Assembly: GCF_001186125.1 (NCBI RefSeq) | Contig: NW_014040518.1 | Span: 139,697-160,840, forward strand | Direction: 5' to 3' | DNA: 21,144 nt | Origin: Sphaeroforma arctica JP610 | Taxonomy: Eukaryota > Opisthokonta > Ichthyosporea > Ichthyophonida | Shown: positions 9,401 to 21,144 of the stretch, one piece after another | Layout: the number at the start of each line of letters is the position of its first letter | Numbering within the stretch: position 1 is the first letter of the stretch | The notes under the pieces: model-generated | The model's input: the letters and a program-made list of their open reading frames with translations, nothing else | Told to the model about the DNA's origin: nothing | Database searches by the model: none | Translations under genes and position numbers: made by a program

Positions 9401-10270
9401 TTGTAAGGAGTAGTTGCATGAGGTGGTTGTACAATGGTTGACCAGATTTTGGCCCATTTATCTGGTGTGTGCTGCTAATGAGTGCGATGCGGGTAGATAT
9501 AACTGACATGTTTTGTCTATGAAGCACGTGCGCATTGCCTACTTGAGCTATGGATTCCTCACGCAATGATTAGCTGAGCTATGGAACATTTGCACAGTGA
9601 CTAGGTGGGCTAAAGTCTTGACCCGTATGTACGGTCCAATGACCTGTCGCCATGGTATACGGGCATCGCATTGCACAGACTCGGCTGAGAAGCTTGCACT
9701 GGTTGGTGCGGCTATTGTCAGTGTCGCGTTGCTGCCGGTTTAGTTGTTGGTGTTGGTATTAGCTACGGTTGATGTCTGTTTTCCGCCCTGCACTGTACGC
9801 GATGGGAGTGGTTTTCTTCTCACAGATGGGCATGCGTATGCACAAGAGACGGATGTGCCACGGTCACCCCAGACACTTGAAATACGTTCAACGCATTGTG
9901 ACTGAATACCAGCACCAACCGATTCAATACAGTCTGTACGTGACGGCGAGGTTTACAACTGGTATGTGTCAGTTGGCTGTGGGCAACGGACGAACGGCAC
10001 TGCGCAAACGAATGCATAACGTACACTACTAGCCTCAAACGCTTTCTTGCTGCACCCCAATACCACGCATACCACGAAAGTACCATGGCTTAGAAATACA
10101 CGGGCGGGTGGGTACTTTCGTGTCGCTGTCTGGAGACAGGACACCGAGTGGTGTGCGAAAGTCAACGGAATGTGCTATGAACACACTCGCCGTGTCTCCA
10201 TGGGCATCCGCCTGACTATTTCGTCCGCAGCTATTCTATAGCGGTGCGAGTGTGTGTGCGTATCTCGGTG
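9401..10270. other. Intergenic region with one unrecognised 87-codon ORF
   Basis: Mostly unassigned. A plus-strand ORF at 9769-10032 reads MMSVFRPALYAMGVVFFSQ... and is rich in Met, His and Arg; I do not recognise it and it overlaps competing ORFs on the other strand (9820-10086, 9953-10165). Composition here is balanced and non-repetitive, so an unlisted exon or non-coding RNA cannot be excluded. Confidence 0.25.
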
Positions 10271-10271
10271 A

Positions 10272-10497
10272 TTCTGTTATAAACTTACGAATAAACCATG
10301 TCACATGGTTCTGTTATAAGCTTACGAATAAACCATGTCACATGGTTCTGTTATAAGCTTATGAATAGACCATGTCGTATGGTTCTGTTATAAGCTTATG
10401 AATAGACCATGTCGTATGGTTCTGTTACAAGATTACGAATAAACCATGTCGCATAGTTCTGTTATAAGCTTCGAATAAACCATGTCGCATGATGCAT
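10272..10497. repeat. 37-bp tandem array, six copies, each with a hairpin
   Basis: The unit is 37 bp ('ctgttataagcttacgaata' + 'aaccatgtcacatggtt'). Within the first two units ACCATG-TCA-CATGGT is a perfect inverted repeat; later copies read CATGTCGTATGG or CATGTCGCATRG, which weakens the stem. The array ends in a short 'gatgcat' triplication near 10495. Confidence 0.9.
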
Positions 10498-10769
10498 GAT
10501 GCATGCTGGGGTAGATGTCGTTGCAGGGCTAATATCTGTGTGCTCTGTACTGTTAAATCTTCTTGTAGCTATGATTTCGTATCATTCTCGATACTGTGTT
10601 TGTCTTTGTGTCCACAACGTCAGCTGGTGAGCTTCGCTAACAATTGCAATTCAACTGCATGAACAGTGCGGAATTAACGTTCATTGTATTGTCCCAATCA
10701 TTCCTTTCACATTCACACCACGTGTCTACGGCCAACTGCGGTACTGCATCTACACAGAAAGGTTATACT
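10498..10769. other. Unique spacer before the large satellite
   Basis: I see no gene, RNA or repeat here; composition is unremarkable. Confidence 0.4.
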
Positions 10770-13105
10770 CATGAATCAATTGATGTCTAAGACTGTACTC
10801 ATGGACCCAATAATGTTGAACATCATTCTCAATAAATATTGTTCTTTATTGTCATACTTGTGAGCCAATTGAGTTTAAGATCATACTCGTAAAACGATTA
10901 ATACAATATCATACTCATAAAGCGATTGATGTTTAATAATATACTCATAAATCGATTGATGTTTAATATCATACTCGTATATAGACCGATATCTACTATC
11001 ATACTCATATATAGTAGACAGATATTTACTATCATACTCATATATAGACTGATATTTCCTATCATACTCATATATAGATGATATTTACTATCATACTCAT
11101 ATATAGACTGATATTTACTATCATACTCACATATAGACTGGTATTTACTATCATACTCATATATAGACTGATATCTACTATAATACTCATATATAGACTG
11201 CTATTTACTATCATACTCGTATATAGACTGATATTCACTATCATACTCATATATAGACTGATATTTACTATCATACTCATATATAGAATGACATCTACTA
11301 TCTTACTCATATATAGACTGATATTTACTATCATACTCATATATAGACTGATATTTACTATCATACTGATATTTAGTATCATACTCATATATAGACTGAT
11401 ATTTACTATCATACTCATGTATAGACTGATATTTACTATCATACTCGTATATAAACTGATATCAACTATCATACTCATATATAGACTGATATCTACTATC
11501 TTACTCATATATAGACTGATATTTACTATCTTACTCATATATAGACTGTTATTTACTATCATACTCATATAGACTGATATTTACTATCATACTCATATAT
11601 AGCCTAATAGTTACTATCGTACTGATATTTAGCATCATACCGATATATAGACTGATATTTACTCCTATAATCATCAATCGATTGACGTTGAATATCTTAC
11701 TCATATATAGACTGATGTTTACTATCATACTCATATATACTGATATTTGCTATCATACTCATATATCGACTGATGTTCAATATCATACTCATAAAGTGAT
11801 TGATGTTTTATTTCATAGTCATATATAGACTGATGTTTACTATCATACTCATATATAGACTGATATTTACTATCATACTCATGTATTGACTGTTCTTTAC
11901 CATCATACTCATAAATCGATTGATGTTTAATATCATACTCATATATATACTGATGTTTACTATCATACTCATGTATAGACTGATATTTACTATCATACTC
12001 ATGTATAGACTGTTCTTTGCTATCATACTCATAAATTGATTGATGTTTAATATTATACTCATATATATACTGATGTTTACTATCATACGCATAAATCGAT
12101 TGATGTTTAATATCATACTCACATATACACTGATATTTACTATCATATTCATATAGACTGATATTTACTATTATACTCATATATAGACTAATATATGCAA
12201 TCATATTGATATTTAGTATCATATCCATATATAGACTGATATTTACTATCATACTCATCAATCGATGATGTTTAATATCATACATATATATACTGATGTT
12301 TACTATCATACTCATATATTGATTGATATTTACTATCATACTCATAAATAGATTGATGTTTAGTATCATACTCATATATATACTGATGTTTACTATCGTA
12401 CTCATATGTAGACTGATATCTACTATCTTACGCATGACTGATATTTACTATCATACTCATATATAGACTGATGTTTACTATCATACTCATATATAGACTA
12501 GTAGTTTCTATCGTACTGATATTTAGTATCATACCCATATATAGACTGATATTTACTCCTATAATCATCAATCGATTGTCGTTGAACATCATACTCATAT
12601 ATAGACTGATGTTTACTATCATACTCATATATACTGATATTTACTATCATACTCATATATAGACTGTTCTTTACTATCATACTCATATATAGACTGTTCT
12701 TTACTATCATACTCATAAAGTGATTGATGTTTTATATAATACTCATATATAGACTGATGTTTACTATCATACTCATATATATACTGATATTTACTATCAT
12801 ACTCATGTATAGACTGTTCTTTGCTATCATACTCATAAATCGATTGATGTTTAACATCATACTTATATATAGACTGATGTTTACTATCATACGCATATAT
12901 CGACTGATGTTCAATATTATACTTATAAAGTGATTGATGTTTTATATCATACTCATAAATTGACTGATTTTTACTATCATACTCATCAATCGGTTGATGT
13001 TTATTATCATACTCATATAGACTGATGTTTACTATCATACTGATAAATCGATTGATGTTCAATATCATACTCATAATTCGATTGATGTTTGTTATCATTC
13101 ATCGA
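10770..13105. repeat. 30-bp satellite array, ~78 copies
   Basis: The unit is 'tactatcatactcatatata' + 'gactgatatt' with a common variant carrying 'aaatcgattgatgtttaa'. The period is a multiple of three and the unit lacks stops in several frames, so long artefactual ORFs (up to 234 codons, MSMIVNISLY-type decapeptides) open on both strands. Blocks of several hundred bp are duplicated within the array: the rare segment 'actgatatttagyatcatac' near 11621 recurs near 12515 with the same following irregular units. The array begins about 80 bp past the stop of the channel gene. Confidence 0.95.
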
Positions 13106-13184
13106 TTTCATACGGATTGCTACTTCTCCCATTGATGACTGTTGTAGTGGTTGTGCAGCATGTCTTGTTGTTGGATGGATGGGG

Positions 13185-19760
<6,576 letters not shown>

Positions 19761-19769
19761 TGCACAGTG

Positions 19770-21144
19770 TGTATGTGTATTTGTGTGTATGTGCATGTGG
19801 CTTTGTGTGTATGTGCATGTGTCTTTGTGTATGTGTGCATGTGTCTTTGTGTGAATGTGCATGTGGCTTTTTGTGAATGTGCATGTGGCTTTGTGTATGT
19901 ATGTGCATGTGTAAGTATGCGAGGGGCGACAACAGGCGCTGTGAGCATTCGCAGACATACATACGAAACGCATATGTCGAATTGGTACCATGGCAGTGAC
20001 ACAAAAAGTGCACAGTGTGCATGTGTATTTGTGTGTATGTGCATGTGGCTTTGTGTGTATGTGCATGTGTCTTTGTGTATGTGTGCATCTGTCTTTGTGT
20101 GAATGTGCATGTGGCTTTGTGTGAATGTGCATGTGGCTTTGTGTGAATGTGCATGTGGCTTTGTGTATGTATGTGCATGTGTCTTGGTGTATATGTGCAT
20201 GTGGCTTTGTGTGTATGTGCATGTGTCTTTGTGTGTGTGTGTACATGTGTCTTTGTGTGTTGACATTGTGTGTAAGTGCATGTGGCTTTGTGTATATGTG
20301 CATGTGTCTTTGTGTGTGTGTGCATGTGTCTTTGTGTGTATGTGCATGTGGCTTTGTGTGTGTGTGTATGTGTCTTTGTGTGAATATGTGCATGTGTCTT
20401 TTTGTGTGTGCATGTGTTTGTGCGTCTTTGTGTGTGTGTCTTTGTGTTTGTGTGTGTGTGCATGTGTCTTTGTGTGTATGTGCATGTGTCCTTGTGTGTG
20501 TGTGTACATGTGTCTTTGTGTGTATGTGCATGTGGCATTGTGTGTAGGTGCATGTGGCTTTGTGTGTATGTGCATGTGTCTTGTGTGTGTGTGCATGTGT
20601 CTTTGTGTGTATGTGCAAGTGGCTTTGTGTGTGTGTGTGTATGTGTCTTTGTGTGTGTGTGCATGTGTCTTTTGTGTGTGTGCATGTGTGCATGTGTTTT
20701 GTGTGTGTGGTTTTGTGTCTTTGTGTGTATGTGCATGTGTCTTTGTGTATGTATGCATGTGTCTTTGTGTATGTGCATGTCTTTGTATGTGTCTTTTTGT
20801 GTGTGTGCATGTGTGCATGTGTCTTTGTGTGTGTGTGTGCATGTGTCTTTTTGTGTGTGTGCATGTGTGCATGTGTGTTTGTGTGTGTGCATGTGTATTT
20901 GTGTGTATGTGCATGTGTCTTTGTGTATGTATGCATGTGTCTTTGTGTATGTGCATGTCTTTGTATGCGTGCGTGTGTCTTTGTGTGTGTGTGTATGTGT
21001 CTTTGTGTGTGTGCCTGTGTATATCTTTGTGTGTATGTGCATGTGTCTTTTTATGTATGTGCATATGTCTTTGTGTGTGTGTGTATGTGTCTTTGTGTGT
21101 ATGTAGCAAGTGGCTTTGTGTGCGTGTATGTATGTGTCTTTGTG
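19770..21144. repeat. TG-rich minisatellite to the right edge
   Basis: A degenerate ~22-24-bp unit, 'tgtgtatgtgcatgtgtctt' and variants, fills almost all sequence to the window end, interrupted only by the duplicated candidate exon at 19913-20020. It is presumably an intron of the channel gene. The long His/Thr-rich minus ORFs (up to 635 codons) are translations of the CA strand. Confidence 0.93.

Noticed and set aside
8435-9457. 340-codon minus-strand ORF opposite the J-domain gene
   Set aside because: Shadow of the DNAJC9 coding sequence; Cys/Leu-rich with no domain, while the plus strand matches the family end to end.
11068-13098. Long ORFs on both strands (MSMIVNISLY and YEYDSKHQSI type decapeptide repeats)
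   Set aside because: The 30-bp satellite period is divisible by three, so frames remain open by construction; mirrored ORFs on the opposite strand show it is an artefact.

Overview
The window looks like nuclear DNA of a unicellular eukaryote with repeat-rich introns. Genes carry GT-AG introns, and roughly half or more of the sequence is tandem arrays of at least a dozen unrelated units (11 to about 116 bp) plus CA and TA microsatellites. A DNAJC9-type histone chaperone and a TMEM63/CSC1-type channel fit an opisthokont or other unikont protist; an ichthyosporean-like holozoan is my guess, but no marker here proves it.

Layout. 1-1376: two diverged copies of a dispersed, transposon-like repeat with an unassigned stretch between them. 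1485-2570: 22-bp array. 2571-2865: a short unique stretch with a doubtful small exon. 2868-3815: 30/60-bp array. 3942-5711 (minus): a two-exon gene for a DUF1348 (NTF2/SnoaL-like fold) protein with a likely mitochondrial presequence; the two exons join in frame across a 1,173-bp intron. 5712-8377: intergenic DNA with two GC-rich palindromic patches. 8378-9400 (plus): an intact single-exon DNAJC9 homologue. 9401-10765: mostly unassigned, with a 37-bp hairpin-bearing array. 10770-13105: a 2.3-kb 30-bp satellite. 13185 to the right edge (minus): the 3' part of a CSC1/OSCA/TMEM63 channel gene. Seven exons could be placed with exact phase agreement and an eighth is probable; the N-terminal exons lie beyond the right edge.

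The most unusual feature is in the channel gene. Every well-defined intron carries its own private tandem repeat or microsatellite, and in four places the repeated unit is built from the exon-intron junction itself. The clearest case is ten copies of one splice acceptor plus the first ~47 nt of its exon (15242-16205). Nine of these are decoys that would end translation about 17 codons into the exon. A second acceptor, one donor and one candidate exon in the same gene are also duplicated together with flanking intron. No operon-like cooperation between the three genes is evident.
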